Positions 19,550-29,448 are shown, counted from the stretch's first letter. The stretch is DNA of 64,000 nucleotides from an uncultured Marinoscillum sp. (GCA_902626505.1 CACOFQ010000004.1:51333-115332); one strand, 5' to 3'. A program made the numbers and translations. The notes: generated by a model not told the origin, from the letters alone.

Positions 19550-21442
19550 TTATTTTGATAATATATCAAGACTTCGTTTTACAAAACTTGTTAACTCTGA
19601 ACCACTTAACATATTTTGTGATAGTAAAGCTAAGTCATATAACTGAGATGCAATTTTATTTTTAGTTTTAGTTGTCTTAGCTTTTAATATTTTATCAATA
19701 GCCTTATGATTTCCATTTATACTTACTGATATCATTTCTCCTGGACCTCCCATCATCATTGGGTTTCCTCCACTTGTTTTCGCCATATCTTGCATTCTTC
19801 TAAAAAATTCTGGTAAAGTAATGGTAACAGGATTATCATTAGGACTAAGAGCGTCAACAGTTAGTACTGTTGATTTATTATCTATAATTTTTTCAAAAAC
19901 TTCTTTTAATTCTTTCTGATTTTCTTCAGTTATAACTGTCTCTTTTTTCTCATCTTTATCAATAAGTTTATCCAAGATATCAGCATCAACTCTTTTAATT
20001 TTTGTTTTTTCTAATTTCTGCTCTAAATGGTTAATATAATGGCTGTCAATAACATTATTAAAAACTACTACATCATAATTTCTGTTTTTTGCATCCTGTA
20101 TAAAAGAATCTTGTTTATTAATATCAGATGTATATAAAATAACATGATTTTTATCTTTATCTTTTTGAGTTTTATCAATGAATTTTTTGTATTCGTCAAA
20201 CGTTCTCATTTTTCCATCAACGCTTTCAAGTAAAGCAAGAGATTGAACTTTATCATAAAATTTTTCTTCTGATATCATTCCATACTTTACAAAGAGATTA
20301 ATGTCTTTCCACTTATTTTCAAACTCTTCTCTATTTTCTTTAAATAATTCATTGAGTTTATCGGCAACTTTTTTTGTTATATAGGTATTGATTTTCTTTA
20401 CATTACCATCTGCTTGAAGATAACTTCTTGAAACGTTTAGAGGTATATCTGGAGAGTCTATAATACCATGAAGTAACATTAAAAATTCTGGGACTACATC
20501 TTTAACTTCATCAGTTATAAATACCTGCCTAGAGTATAATTGAATTTTATTTTTTTGAACCTCAAAATCATTTTTAATTTTTGGAAAATATAATATACCA
20601 GTTAGATTGAATGGATAATCTACATTTAGATGAATCCAAAATAGCGGTTCTTCTGAAAAGGGGTAAAGTTCTTTATAAAATTTTTTATAGTCTTCATCTT
20701 TAAGGTCTTTAGGACTTTTATTCCAAATGGGTGTTGGGTTATTAATAATATTATCAACTTTTACGGTCTTATATTTTGGGTTTCCGTCTTTATCTTTTCC
20801 ATCTTCCTTTGATTCATCTTTCTTACCGAATTTTATTTCGACAGGTAAAAATTTACAGTATTTAGTAAGTATTTCATTAATTTTTGTGTCCTCTAGAAAC
20901 TCCTTAGAATCATTATTAATATGTAAAATTATTTCAGTGCCTCTTTCTTTTTTATTAGACTCTTTAATTTCAAATTCTGTGTTTCCATCACATCTCCAGT
21001 ATGCTGATTTATTCTTATTTATGTATGATTTTGATTTGATTTCTACATATGAAGAAACCATAAAAGCTGAGTAAAACCCAAGTCCAAAATGTCCAATAAT
21101 TTGTTGAGCATCACCCTTCTCTTTATATTTCTCTACAAATTCAGTAGCACCAGAGAAAGCAATTTGGTTAATATATTTTTTTATCTCATCAGCAGACATA
21201 CCAATTCCTTTATCTAAAATTGATATTGTTTTTTTCTTTTTATTAACAGATATTTCAATAGTTAAATCACCTAATTCCTCTTTTAACTCTCCCATTTGTG
21301 ATAAACTTTTTATTTTCTGAGTTGCATCAACAGCATTTGACACTAATTCTCTTAAAAATATATCATGATCTGAATAGAGAAATTTTTTAATTATTGGAAA
21401 AATATTCTCTGTATTTATAGAAATGTTACCTTTTTCTTTCAC
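19550..21442 (-). CDS. htpG: Molecular chaperone HtpG (Hsp90)
   Basis: ATP-dependent Hsp90 chaperone. The 630 residues match the bacterial family. The N-terminal GHKL ATP-binding domain shows FLRELVSNAVDAT, ISILDKGIGMSADEI and IGHFGLGFYSAFMV. Middle-domain landmarks are PLNVSRSYLQ and DLNLFVKYG-type sequence, and the C-terminal dimerisation domain ends near residue 630. A charged segment KKDESKEDGKDKDGNPKYK sits in the ATPase-middle linker region. The start is 6 bp after the DUF4293 gene. Confidence 0.97.
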   Translation of the reverse strand: MKEKGNISINTENIFPIIKKFLYSDHDIFLRELVSNAVDATQKIKSLSQMGELKEELGDLTIEISVNKKKKTISILDKGIGMSADEIKKYINQIAFSGATEFVEKYKEKGDAQQIIGHFGLGFYSAFMVSSYVEIKSKSYINKNKSAYWRCDGNTEFEIKESNKKERGTEIILHINNDSKEFLEDTKINEILTKYCKFLPVEIKFGKKDESKEDGKDKDGNPKYKTVKVDNIINNPTPIWNKSPKDLKDEDYKKFYKELYPFSEEPLFWIHLNVDYPFNLTGILYFPKIKNDFEVQKNKIQLYSRQVFITDEVKDVVPEFLMLLHGIIDSPDIPLNVSRSYLQADGNVKKINTYITKKVADKLNELFKENREEFENKWKDINLFVKYGMISEEKFYDKVQSLALLESVDGKMRTFDEYKKFIDKTQKDKDKNHVILYTSDINKQDSFIQDAKNRNYDVVVFNNVIDSHYINHLEQKLEKTKIKRVDADILDKLIDKDEKKETVITEENQKELKEVFEKIIDNKSTVLTVDALSPNDNPVTITLPEFFRRMQDMAKTSGGNPMMMGGPGEMISVSINGNHKAIDKILKAKTTKTKNKIASQLYDLALLSQNMLSGSELTSFVKRSLDILSK

Positions 21443-21448
21443 TTTATT

Positions 21449-21931
21449 TTATCTTATTCTTTCTGATTCTCTAACTAATAATTCGTCTTTCCTAATAAAT
21501 CTGTTTGACAGAAAATTAAAAAATATCGCCAAAAATATTAAATAAAATGAAATAAGAAAACTGATTTTATCATTGATATCAATGTACATATCATTATAAA
21601 AAATTTCATATAAGAAATATATTATTAATATAGAAGTAATTAATGAGTTAAGTGCACCTAATTTAATTTGGTTTAGTCTATTCTTGTAACTGAAAATTGA
21701 AATTAATGCAATTATACATGATGCTATTATTAATCCACTAACAAAAAAATTATCATATAAAATACTCGAATCTCCTCTACTAAAATCTACTCCTGAAACG
21801 TAACCAGTAACCATTACATTTACAGAGTTATTTTGATCAAATGATATTTTTTGCCAAACGGGGAAAAAAAATGTGCAAACTAAAGCTCCAATATATAAGA
21901 TTAAGAATATTGTTTGGATTCTCTGTATCAT
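21449..21931 (-). CDS. DUF4293 family membrane protein
   Basis: A 160-residue inner-membrane protein with about four hydrophobic segments. The opening MIQRIQTIFLILYIGALVCTFFFPVW is typical of DUF4293 proteins in Bacteroidota, often found near core genes but without assigned function. The C-terminus is charged (RNRFIRKDELLVRESERIR-type tail). It lies 6 bp upstream of htpG in the same direction and is divergent from truA. Confidence 0.85.
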   Translation of the reverse strand: MIQRIQTIFLILYIGALVCTFFFPVWQKISFDQNNSVNVMVTGYVSGVDFSRGDSSILYDNFFVSGLIIASCIIALISIFSYKNRLNQIKLGALNSLITSILIIYFLYEIFYNDMYIDINDKISFLISFYLIFLAIFFNFLSNRFIRKDELLVRESERIR

Positions 21932-21972
21932 GAGATTATTTTGTACAAAGAAATAAAAAAATGAATTAAAAA

Positions 21973-22713
21973 GTGAGATTTTTTATTGAGATATCATATT
22001 TTGGAAAAAATTTTCATGGATGGCAAATTCAAGAAAATGCTTCTACAATTCAAGAAGAAGTTGATAATGCTTTATCGACACTGCTAAAGATAAAAATAAA
22101 AACATTAGGTAGTGGAAGAACAGATTCAGGAGTTCATGCTTTAAACCAAGTTGCTCATTTTGATTATCACAAATCACTTGATGAGTCTTTTCTATATCGA
22201 TTAAATGCATTTCTTTCAAAGGATATAGCAATTAATTCAATTAAGAAAGTAAAAGATGGTGTTAATGCAAGATTTGATGCAATAAGTAGGGAATATATTT
22301 ATAAAATACATTCTATAAAATCTTCCTTTTTAAATGATAGGTCATTATTTTATCCAAAAAAAATAAGTATGGATCTTATAAATGATGCATGTGCAATTCT
22401 TGTAAAACATACTGATTTTAAAACATTTTCAAAAGTTAAAACAGATGTCAATAACTATAATTGTCAAATAAGTAAAGCTGAAATTAAAAAAGAAGGCTAT
22501 AATTATTATTTTACTATTTCTTCGGATAGATTCCTAAGAGGAATGGTTAGAGCAATTATGGGAACAATGATTAAAATTAATGAAGGAAAAATAAGTTTAG
22601 ATACACTTAATGAAATTATATTAAAACAAAACAGAAAATACGGTGGTCCCTCAGTTCCGGCTCATGGTTTATACCTTAGCAAAGTTTTGTATGATAAAGA
22701 GATATACATATGA
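21973..22713 (+). CDS. truA: tRNA pseudouridine(38-40) synthase TruA
   Basis: Isomerises uridines 38-40 in the anticodon arm. The 246 residues contain the catalytic block GSGRTDSGVHALNQVAHF, whose aspartate is the nucleophile, plus FHGWQIQ near the N-terminus and RFLRGMVRAIMGT near the C-terminus. The start codon is GTG at 21973; the ATG 12 bp upstream is followed at once by a stop. The stop codon overlaps the start of the downstream ABC transporter gene by 4 bp. Confidence 0.96.
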   Translation: MRFFIEISYFGKNFHGWQIQENASTIQEEVDNALSTLLKIKIKTLGSGRTDSGVHALNQVAHFDYHKSLDESFLYRLNAFLSKDIAINSIKKVKDGVNARFDAISREYIYKIHSIKSSFLNDRSLFYPKKISMDLINDACAILVKHTDFKTFSKVKTDVNNYNCQISKAEIKKEGYNYYFTISSDRFLRGMVRAIMGTMIKINEGKISLDTLNEIILKQNRKYGGPSVPAHGLYLSKVLYDKEIYI

Positions 22714-24473
22714 AAGATAAGAATATAAGTGGAAACTTATTTGATTTAAAAATCTTAAACAGACTTTTTGTTTTTTGTAAGCCATATATGGGGGTTTTTT
22801 ATGCCTTAATATTTTTGACATTAAGCCTATCTATTCTTCAGCCAATTAGACCTTTTATAACGCAAATTATTATTGATGACTATGTAAGTTTAAATGATAT
22901 TGAAGGTTTAAGGAAGATGATAATTTTATTATTTGGATTGTTAATTTTGAATGCCATTGTCATGTATTTTCACACCTATCTATCCGGGTGGCTTGGTCAA
23001 AATATTATAAAAGATATAAGAATTAAGTTATTTTCTCATTTACAAAACTTTAAACTTCAATTTTTTGATAAAACTCCAATTGGAAGAATAGTTACTAGAA
23101 ATGTGTCTGATATAGAAACTATTGCAGATATATTCGGTCAAGGAATTGCTGCAATTATTGGAGATGTTCTTCAACTATTTGGAATAGTTTTTTTGATGTT
23201 TTATATAAACTGGAAATTAACTTTAATAAGTTTAGCTACGTTACCTTTCCTCTTTTTAACTACTTATATTTTTAAGGAAAAGGTAAAACGTTCATTTAAT
23301 AATGTTAGAAATGCAGTTGCTAGCCTCAATTCTTATGTTCAGGAACATATCATTGGAATGAATATTGTTCAAATTTTTGGGAATGAGAAAAAAGAATATG
23401 AAAGATTTCAGAAGATAAATGAGACACATTTAAAAGCTAACTTAAAGGCTGTTCTTTATTACTCTATTTATTTCCCAGTAATGGAATTGTTTACCTCAAT
23501 TGGTTTGGGTTTACTTATCTGGTATGGCTCAAATCAGTTATTTACAGAAGAAGTTACTTTAGGAGTTTTAGTTGCGTTTATTATGTATTTACAGTTATTT
23601 TTTAGACCGATAAGAGCAATTGCAGATAGATTTAATACTCTTCAGATGGGTGTTGTTAGTTCAAAAAGAATATTTGATTTACTAGATAGAAAAGAGAGGA
23701 TTAGTTCAAATGAAAAATTATATGATGTTCAATTAAAAGGAGATGTAGAATTCAAAGATGTTTGGTTCGCTTACAATAATGATGATTATATCTTGAAAAA
23801 TATATCTTTTAAAATAAACCCCGGAGAGTCAGTAGGATTTGTTGGGGCAACAGGATCTGGCAAAACATCAATAATTAATCTTATTAATAGATTTTATGAT
23901 TTTCAGAAAGGAAAAATTTTAGTTGATGGTAACGATATAAAGGATTATAATTTGGCTTCATTAAGAAATAATTTAGGATTAGTTTCTCAAGATGTTTTCC
24001 TTTTCTCAGATACTATATATAATAATATTACTTTATTTAATGACTCTATAAAAGAAGATGAAGTATGGAATGCAATTAAAAAAGTAGGTGCTGAAAAATT
24101 TATAAATAAACTACCAAGGAAATTAAAATTTGATGTAAAGGAAAGAGGAATTTCTCTTTCAGTTGGACAACGACAATTAATTTCATGTATTAGAATTATG
24201 TTGTATGATCCAAAGATTATTCTTCTTGACGAAGCTACCTCTTCAGTTGATTCAGAATCTGAAATGATGATTCAAAATGCTATTTCAGAAATTCTAAAAA
24301 ATAGAACCTCCATTGTTGTAGCTCATAGATTATCAACAATAAAAGAAGTAGATAAAATTGTAGTACTTGATTCTGGGGGTATTAAAGAAATTGGGAGTCA
24401 TAAAGATTTATTGAAAAGAAATGGTTTCTACAATAAACTTTATGAAATGCAATATAAAAATATAGCTTACTAA
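22710..24473 (+). CDS. ABC exporter, fused membrane and ATPase domains (MsbA/MdlB-type)
   Basis: A 587-residue half-transporter: six membrane helices in about residues 1-320, then the nucleotide-binding domain with Walker A GATGSGKTS, signature LSVGQRQL, Walker B ILLDEAT and the H-loop AHRLS. The signature has valine in place of the usual first glycine pair (LSVGQ versus LSGGQ). Homologues export lipids, peptides or drugs. It overlaps truA by 4 bp and is convergent, end to end, with a second ABC exporter (24474-26243). The pair could form a heterodimer but opposite orientation makes that only a possibility. Confidence 0.93.
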   Translation: MKDKNISGNLFDLKILNRLFVFCKPYMGVFYALIFLTLSLSILQPIRPFITQIIIDDYVSLNDIEGLRKMIILLFGLLILNAIVMYFHTYLSGWLGQNIIKDIRIKLFSHLQNFKLQFFDKTPIGRIVTRNVSDIETIADIFGQGIAAIIGDVLQLFGIVFLMFYINWKLTLISLATLPFLFLTTYIFKEKVKRSFNNVRNAVASLNSYVQEHIIGMNIVQIFGNEKKEYERFQKINETHLKANLKAVLYYSIYFPVMELFTSIGLGLLIWYGSNQLFTEEVTLGVLVAFIMYLQLFFRPIRAIADRFNTLQMGVVSSKRIFDLLDRKERISSNEKLYDVQLKGDVEFKDVWFAYNNDDYILKNISFKINPGESVGFVGATGSGKTSIINLINRFYDFQKGKILVDGNDIKDYNLASLRNNLGLVSQDVFLFSDTIYNNITLFNDSIKEDEVWNAIKKVGAEKFINKLPRKLKFDVKERGISLSVGQRQLISCIRIMLYDPKIILLDEATSSVDSESEMMIQNAISEILKNRTSIVVAHRLSTIKEVDKIVVLDSGGIKEIGSHKDLLKRNGFYNKLYEMQYKNIAY

Positions 24474-26243
24474 TTATAACTGTTTATCACTTTCAAGTTG
24501 TTGTTTATACAGATCAAAATAGATCCCTTTTTTTTCTAGAAGACTTTTGTGATTACCTTCTTCTTTAATTTTTCCCGAATCAATTACAATAATCTTTTTT
24601 GCTAGTTTGACGGATGAGATTCTATGTGAAATAATTATCGATGTTCTATTAATCATAATTTTTTTCATATTTTCAAGGATAACATTTTCCGTTTTAGTAT
24701 CTACTGCCGAAAGGCAATCATCTAAAATTAAGATTTTAGGTTGCTTTATTATAGCTCTAGCAATAGATACTCTTTGTTTCTGACCGCCAGACAATGTTAT
24801 TCCTCTTTCACCAATTTTTGTTTTGAATTTTTCAGGAAAAGAATTTATGTTTCTAATTAAATCAGCATTCTCTGCGGCTTCCTTAACTAAATCAAAACTC
24901 TTATTTTCTGTTCCAAATAATATGTTGTTTTCAATGGTGTCTGAGAATAGGAAAACGTCTTGGGGAACATAGCCAATCTGTTTTCTAAAGTGTATGATGT
25001 CAAGTTTTTTAATATCATTATCGTCAATTAAAATTTTCCCCTTATCAGCATCAAATAATCTTAATATGCTATTAGCTATTGTACTTTTTCCTGATCCTGT
25101 CAAACCAATAATACCTAATGATTCTCCAGGGTTAATCATAAAAGACACATTATTCATTCCTTTAATCTTTGTGTCGGAATATTCATAAAAAACATTTTTA
25201 AACTCAATTTTACCTTTAAGATTAATCTTCTTATTATCAGATAAAATTATATCAGATTTTTCCTCAAGAAACTCATTGATTCTTTTCTGAGAAGCGGATG
25301 CTCTTTGGATAATGCTTGTAATCCAACCTAAAGCTGTTACTGGCCATGTTAACAGATAGACGTAAATTAAAAACTCAGCTATATTTCCAATTGATAAATT
25401 TCCTTCAAAAACTTCTAATGCTCCAACATAAACCGTAATTATTATACTTAGACCAATTAGAGTCATTATTACCGGAAAAAATAAAGCTAGAACAAACTGA
25501 AGTCCTATAGATTTATTTTTATACTCTTTACTTTTTGTTGTAAAAACTCTTTCAAAATTAATTTCTCTGACGAATGATTTTATTAGTCTTATCCCTGAGA
25601 AAGTTTCTTGGACATAAGTAGATAAATCAGATAAAGACTCTTGTATTTGCTCTGACCTTTTATTAATTATATTTTGTACTAAATATATAGAAACTACTAG
25701 TAGAGGTAACGGCATTAAACTATAAAATGCTAAATTTTTATTAATATAAAACATAAAGGGGATAACCATTAACATCAAAATAGTAACATTCATTCCATAC
25801 ATCAAGGCAGGACCTAAGTACATCCTTACTTTACTTACATCTTCAGAAATTCTATTCATTAAATCTCCGGTATTATTTTTTTTATAAAATTTAAGAGGAA
25901 GGGTTTGGTAGTGATAAAAAATCTCGTTTTTTAAATCATACTCAATTTTCCTAGACGCAACAATTATTGTTTGTCGCATCATATACATGAAAAATCCCCT
26001 TATTAGTGCTGCAAAAATTATTGCTGAAGAGTAAAATAAAACATCTTTTAAGATTTCTTCTTTTAGTATATTATTTCCCAAAGAATACTCTTTATAACCA
26101 TTTTCAATAAGATTAAATGTCTCTCTTATTAATGTGGCTGGAACGATTGCAAAGGCTGTTGATATAAATATAAATAACCCTCCAATGGTGTAGTAATATT
26201 TGTACTTTATAAGGTATTTATTTAAATAGGATAGGTCTTTCAA
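24474..26243 (-). CDS. ABC exporter, fused membrane and ATPase domains
   Basis: A 589-residue half-transporter of the lipid/multidrug exporter type. The membrane domain covers about residues 1-315. The nucleotide-binding domain has Walker A GLTGSGKST, the consensus signature LSGGQKQR, Walker B ILILDDCLSAVD (aspartate where glutamate is usual for the catalytic base) and H-loop SHRISS. The Walker B D-D ending is seen in degenerate sites of heterodimeric exporters. Its stop abuts that of the neighbouring exporter on the other strand. Confidence 0.93.
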   Translation of the reverse strand: MKDLSYLNKYLIKYKYYYTIGGLFIFISTAFAIVPATLIRETFNLIENGYKEYSLGNNILKEEILKDVLFYSSAIIFAALIRGFFMYMMRQTIIVASRKIEYDLKNEIFYHYQTLPLKFYKKNNTGDLMNRISEDVSKVRMYLGPALMYGMNVTILMLMVIPFMFYINKNLAFYSLMPLPLLVVSIYLVQNIINKRSEQIQESLSDLSTYVQETFSGIRLIKSFVREINFERVFTTKSKEYKNKSIGLQFVLALFFPVIMTLIGLSIIITVYVGALEVFEGNLSIGNIAEFLIYVYLLTWPVTALGWITSIIQRASASQKRINEFLEEKSDIILSDNKKINLKGKIEFKNVFYEYSDTKIKGMNNVSFMINPGESLGIIGLTGSGKSTIANSILRLFDADKGKILIDDNDIKKLDIIHFRKQIGYVPQDVFLFSDTIENNILFGTENKSFDLVKEAAENADLIRNINSFPEKFKTKIGERGITLSGGQKQRVSIARAIIKQPKILILDDCLSAVDTKTENVILENMKKIMINRTSIIISHRISSVKLAKKIIVIDSGKIKEEGNHKSLLEKKGIYFDLYKQQLESDKQL

Positions 26244-26299
26244 ATTTTTATATAATTTTATGAATAACTAACTGTAAAACTATTATTTAAATCATAATT

Positions 26300-27367
26300 A
26301 TGAGCATAGATGAAAACAATTCCGTCTTTGAAAAAATTAAGAATGATAATCATGAACAACTTGTCTTTTGTAATGACGATTCTATTGGCTTGAAAGCAAT
26401 TATAGGCATTCATAATACTGTTCTTGGACCTGCAATTGGAGGAACAAGAATGTGGAATTATAATTCTGATGCAGCTGCGCTTAAAGACGTAATTAATTTA
26501 TCCAAGGCAATGAGTTATAAATCATCTCTTGCAGGATTAAATGCTGGAGGCGGTAAAGCTGTTATAATTGGTGATCCAAAAATCAAGTCTGAAAAGTTTA
26601 TAAAAAGGTTTGGAGATTTTATAAATGATTTAAATGGAAAATATTGGACTGCACAAGATGTTAATATGTCTACTCAAGATATTATTTGGATAAAAGAAAA
26701 GAGCAAATTTGTTGTAGGTCTACCAAAAGAGCACGGTGGACTTGGTGACTCTTCTTCTCCAACAGCATTTGGAGTATATATGGGAATAAAATCAGCTGTC
26801 AATCACATATCAGGACGAGATTCATTAGAAGGAAAGAAAGTTTTAGTTCAAGGTGTTGGTAATGTAGGAAGAAAATTAGTTGATCATCTATTAAAAGAAA
26901 ATGCTAATGTTGCCATATGTGATATTAATCAAAAAAATATCGATTTAATGTCTGATAAAAACATAACAGTAGTTAATCCTGAAAATATTTATGATAATTT
27001 TTATGATATTATTTCTCCTTGTGCTTTAGGGGGTATTATAAATAATAACTCATTGAAAGATATAAAGTGTGATATAATTGCAGGAGCTGCAAATAATCAG
27101 TTAGAAAATGATACTGATGTCCCAGAAGAACTTAATATCAAGAAAATATTATATGTGCCTGACTTCCTAATTAATGCTGGTGGAATCATAAGTGTTTATC
27201 ATGAGCAGATTAATGATATAGATTTTAAAAAAGTCATGGAGATGACAGGCTTAATATATGATAAGGTAAGTTCAGTAATAAAACATTCTGATGAAAATAA
27301 AATTTCAACTAACTCCTCTGCTATACAGATAGCGAAAGATAGAATTAAAGAAAATTCTAAAAAGTAA
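26300..27367 (+). CDS. Glu/Leu/Phe/Val dehydrogenase (leucine dehydrogenase-like)
   Basis: An NAD(P)-dependent amino acid dehydrogenase of 355 residues, the length of leucine/valine dehydrogenases rather than of hexameric glutamate dehydrogenase (about 450). Motifs: GPAIGGTRMWNY, KAMSYKSSLAGLNAGGGKAVIIGDP with the catalytic lysine, and the Rossmann glycine motif VLVQGVGNVGRKLV. The C-terminal PDFLINAGGIISVYHEQ is family-typical. It probably supports branched-chain amino acid catabolism or branched fatty acid precursor supply; substrate choice is inferred. Confidence 0.9.
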   Translation: MSIDENNSVFEKIKNDNHEQLVFCNDDSIGLKAIIGIHNTVLGPAIGGTRMWNYNSDAAALKDVINLSKAMSYKSSLAGLNAGGGKAVIIGDPKIKSEKFIKRFGDFINDLNGKYWTAQDVNMSTQDIIWIKEKSKFVVGLPKEHGGLGDSSSPTAFGVYMGIKSAVNHISGRDSLEGKKVLVQGVGNVGRKLVDHLLKENANVAICDINQKNIDLMSDKNITVVNPENIYDNFYDIISPCALGGIINNNSLKDIKCDIIAGAANNQLENDTDVPEELNIKKILYVPDFLINAGGIISVYHEQINDIDFKKVMEMTGLIYDKVSSVIKHSDENKISTNSSAIQIAKDRIKENSKK

Positions 27368-27368
27368 T

Positions 27369-27376
27369 TACATTTG
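27369..27376 (+). promoter_or_regulatory. Candidate -7 element upstream of nusB
   Basis: TACATTTG matches TAnnTTTG. No TTTG lies at the expected -33 distance, so this is a partial match. The predicted start near 27381 would precede the ATG at 27402 by about 20 nt and would exclude the TTG at 27393 as an efficient start. Confidence 0.4.
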
Positions 27377-27401
27377 CACCTCGTTCTTTAATTTGAAGCT
27401 T

Positions 27402-28364
27402 ATGATAAACAGAAGATCCTTAAGGGTAAAAGTCTTACAGCTATTGTTTTCTTATTATAATCAAGTTATTCACAAACAAGATAAAAAAAAGCTTCAATTA
27501 GAAATTTCTAAACAACTTAATAAATCAATATTAGATATAGAAAAGTCATACTATGATATTATTTCCCTCTTAATAGTTTTTAAAAATATTAATGAGGAAA
27601 AAAAGATGATTGCTGAAGATGAGTTAATAAAGAAGAGTGCATTAAGGTTTAACCTTTCTAAAAACAGCATCATTAATTTTTTAGAGACGAATTCTTCAGT
27701 AATTGATGGATTGATAAAACATAAGAATGGTTGGAGCCCTAAAACTGAAAAAATTAGAAATTGGTATAATATTTTATTACAGCAGGAGTTTTATAAAACT
27801 TATATTTCTATAGAGCAACCATCTTTTGATGAAGATTATGATTTTTTGCAAAATTTGATTTTAAAATTTTTATTTAAATATGAAGATATTCAGAAGTCTT
27901 TTGAGGAAGATAACATTTTTTGGAATGAAGATTTCTTGATTGTAAAATCAATGATAAAAAAAACATTGAAAACTATTAATTCATCAAATTTTAATACATT
28001 TGCAACCGCAAGTTTATCTGAGGATATCAAAGATGACGTTAAATTTGCTTGCTCTTTGTTTGATTTTGTTATTGATAATTCAAATGAATATGATGAATAT
28101 ATATCTAAATTTGCTAAAAATTGGGATTTTGACAGAATATCATTAATGGATAGAACCATCTTAAGAATGGGGATAGGAGAAATGACAAATTTTAGTAATA
28201 TTCCTTTGAAAGTATCAATTAATGAGTGCATTGATATTGCAAAAAATTATAGTACTCCAAAGAGTGGAAAATTTATTAATGGTCTTTTAGATGTAATTTC
28301 ATTAAATTTGCTGAAAGAAGATAAAATAATTAAAACCGGAAAGGGTTTAATTGATAATAAATAA
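27402..28364 (+). CDS. nusB: Transcription antitermination factor NusB (long Bacteroidota form)
   Basis: NusB binds boxA RNA with NusE and promotes antitermination in rRNA operons. The 320-residue product has the usual Bacteroidota extended N-terminal region and a C-terminal NusB fold: WDFDRISLMDRTILRMGIGEM, IPLKVSINECIDIAKNYSTPKSGKFINGLLD. The start ATG 27402 (MINRRSLRVKVLQLLFSYY) is preferred to the TTG at 27393 in the ORF track. It leads the run to YtxH, DUF1573, yajC, ybbR-like and coaE, a common Bacteroidota order. Confidence 0.93.
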   Translation: MINRRSLRVKVLQLLFSYYNQVIHKQDKKKLQLEISKQLNKSILDIEKSYYDIISLLIVFKNINEEKKMIAEDELIKKSALRFNLSKNSIINFLETNSSVIDGLIKHKNGWSPKTEKIRNWYNILLQQEFYKTYISIEQPSFDEDYDFLQNLILKFLFKYEDIQKSFEEDNIFWNEDFLIVKSMIKKTLKTINSSNFNTFATASLSEDIKDDVKFACSLFDFVIDNSNEYDEYISKFAKNWDFDRISLMDRTILRMGIGEMTNFSNIPLKVSINECIDIAKNYSTPKSGKFINGLLDVISLNLLKEDKIIKTGKGLIDNK

Positions 28365-28370
28365 ATAATT

Positions 28371-28670
28371 ATGAGTAAAAATTCAACAAATTCATTTATT
28401 AGTCTTATAGTAGGATTAATTGTTGGTGGTGTTCTTGGTATTTTATTTGCCCCTGATAAGGGTAATAATACTAGAGATAGATTGACTTATAGATTAAATA
28501 AATATAAAAGAAAGTTAGAGGAGCTTTTAGATGAGATTATTGATGAAAAGGATTCAATAGATTCTGAAGCAAAAACCAAAAGTGAAAAAGTTGTAAATAA
28601 TGCTAAAACAAAAGCAGAAAAATTATTGAAAGATGTTGATGGTATTTTATCTAAAATCAAAGAAAATTAA
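28371..28670 (+). CDS. YtxH-like membrane-anchored small protein
   Basis: A 99-residue protein with one N-terminal glycine-rich hydrophobic segment (FISLIVGLIVGGVLGILFAPDKG) and a charged, helical C-terminus rich in Lys, Glu and Asp. This is the layout of YtxH/gas-vesicle-like proteins. The function is unknown in Bacteroidota; a membrane-tethered coiled coil is inferred. It lies 6 bp after nusB and before the DUF1573 lipoprotein. Confidence 0.78.
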   Translation: MSKNSTNSFISLIVGLIVGGVLGILFAPDKGNNTRDRLTYRLNKYKRKLEELLDEIIDEKDSIDSEAKTKSEKVVNNAKTKAEKLLKDVDGILSKIKEN

Positions 28671-28677
28671 AAATATT

Positions 28678-29145
28678 ATGAAAAAAATTATATCAATTTT
28701 ATTTAGTTCACTTCTTATTTCATGTGGATCTCAAGTTAGTGATTTAGAGTTAAGAGTAGCTAAACTTGAAACGGAAATTGCATCTATGAGAAAAGGTGGT
28801 GTAAGTACTATCGTTCCTGCTGGTGCTTTTCCAAAATTTACATTTAATGAAGAAGAATATAATTTTGGAGATATTAGAGATGGTGATATTGTAAGTCATG
28901 TTTTTAAATTTACAAATACTGGAAGTGCTCCGTTAATTATATCAAAAGCTACCGCTGCATGTGGATGTACTGTCCCTCAATGGCCAAGACAACCTATACC
29001 AGTGGGTGGTTCTGGAGAAATTAAAGTTCAATTTGATTCTAGTAACAAACCAGGTATGCAAAATAAAGTGGTTACAATTACAGCTAATACTGAGTCAAAG
29101 GTTAAAAAGTTATTAATTAGAGCACAGGTAAACCCTAGGTCTTAA
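28678..29145 (+). CDS. DUF1573 lipoprotein
   Basis: A 155-residue predicted lipoprotein. The ATG at 28678 gives MKKIISILFSSLLISCGSQ with a lipobox cysteine; the ORF track start at 28633 adds 15 residues from the previous gene and hides the signal peptide. A short coiled-coil stretch (LELRVAKLETEIASMRKG) follows, then a DUF1573 immunoglobulin-like domain: FKFTNTGSAPLIISKATAACGCTVPQWP and GEIKVQFDSSNKPG. Such domains bind or organise partners outside the cytoplasm; the exact role is unknown. Confidence 0.88.
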   Translation: MKKIISILFSSLLISCGSQVSDLELRVAKLETEIASMRKGGVSTIVPAGAFPKFTFNEEEYNFGDIRDGDIVSHVFKFTNTGSAPLIISKATAACGCTVPQWPRQPIPVGGSGEIKVQFDSSNKPGMQNKVVTITANTESKVKKLLIRAQVNPRS

Positions 29146-29154
29146 TTATAACAT

Positions 29155-29442
29155 ATGATTTTATTACAATCATTTGGTTCGGGTTTTGCTCAGTTGTTTT
29201 TTCCTATTGCAATTATCGTAGTTGCTTACTTTTTTATATATAGGCCTGAGCAAAAAAGAAGAACAAATCAAAGTAACTTTATCTCTAATTTGAAGAAAGG
29301 AGATAGGGTTGTTACTGCTGGAGGATTACATGGTAAAATTATGTTGATTGATGAGAAATCTGTTACATTGGAAGTAGACAGAGGAACTAAGTTAAAATTT
29401 GATAAAAACTCTATCTCCTTTGAGATGTCAGGCTCAAAATAA
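29155..29442 (+). CDS. yajC: Preprotein translocase accessory protein YajC
   Basis: A 95-residue single-pass membrane protein that associates with SecDF. The hydrophobic helix (FFPIAIIVVAYFFIYRPEQKRR) is followed by the family block LKKGDRVVTAGGLHGKIMLIDEKSVTLEVDRGTKLKFDK. Length and motif order are standard. It lies 9 bp after the DUF1573 gene and 6 bp before the YbbR-like gene. Confidence 0.95.
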   Translation: MILLQSFGSGFAQLFFPIAIIVVAYFFIYRPEQKRRTNQSNFISNLKKGDRVVTAGGLHGKIMLIDEKSVTLEVDRGTKLKFDKNSISFEMSGSK

Positions 29443-29448
29443 ATAATT

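Noticed and set aside
27890-28231. 113-codon minus-strand ORF
   Set aside because: Shadow of nusB on the opposite strand.
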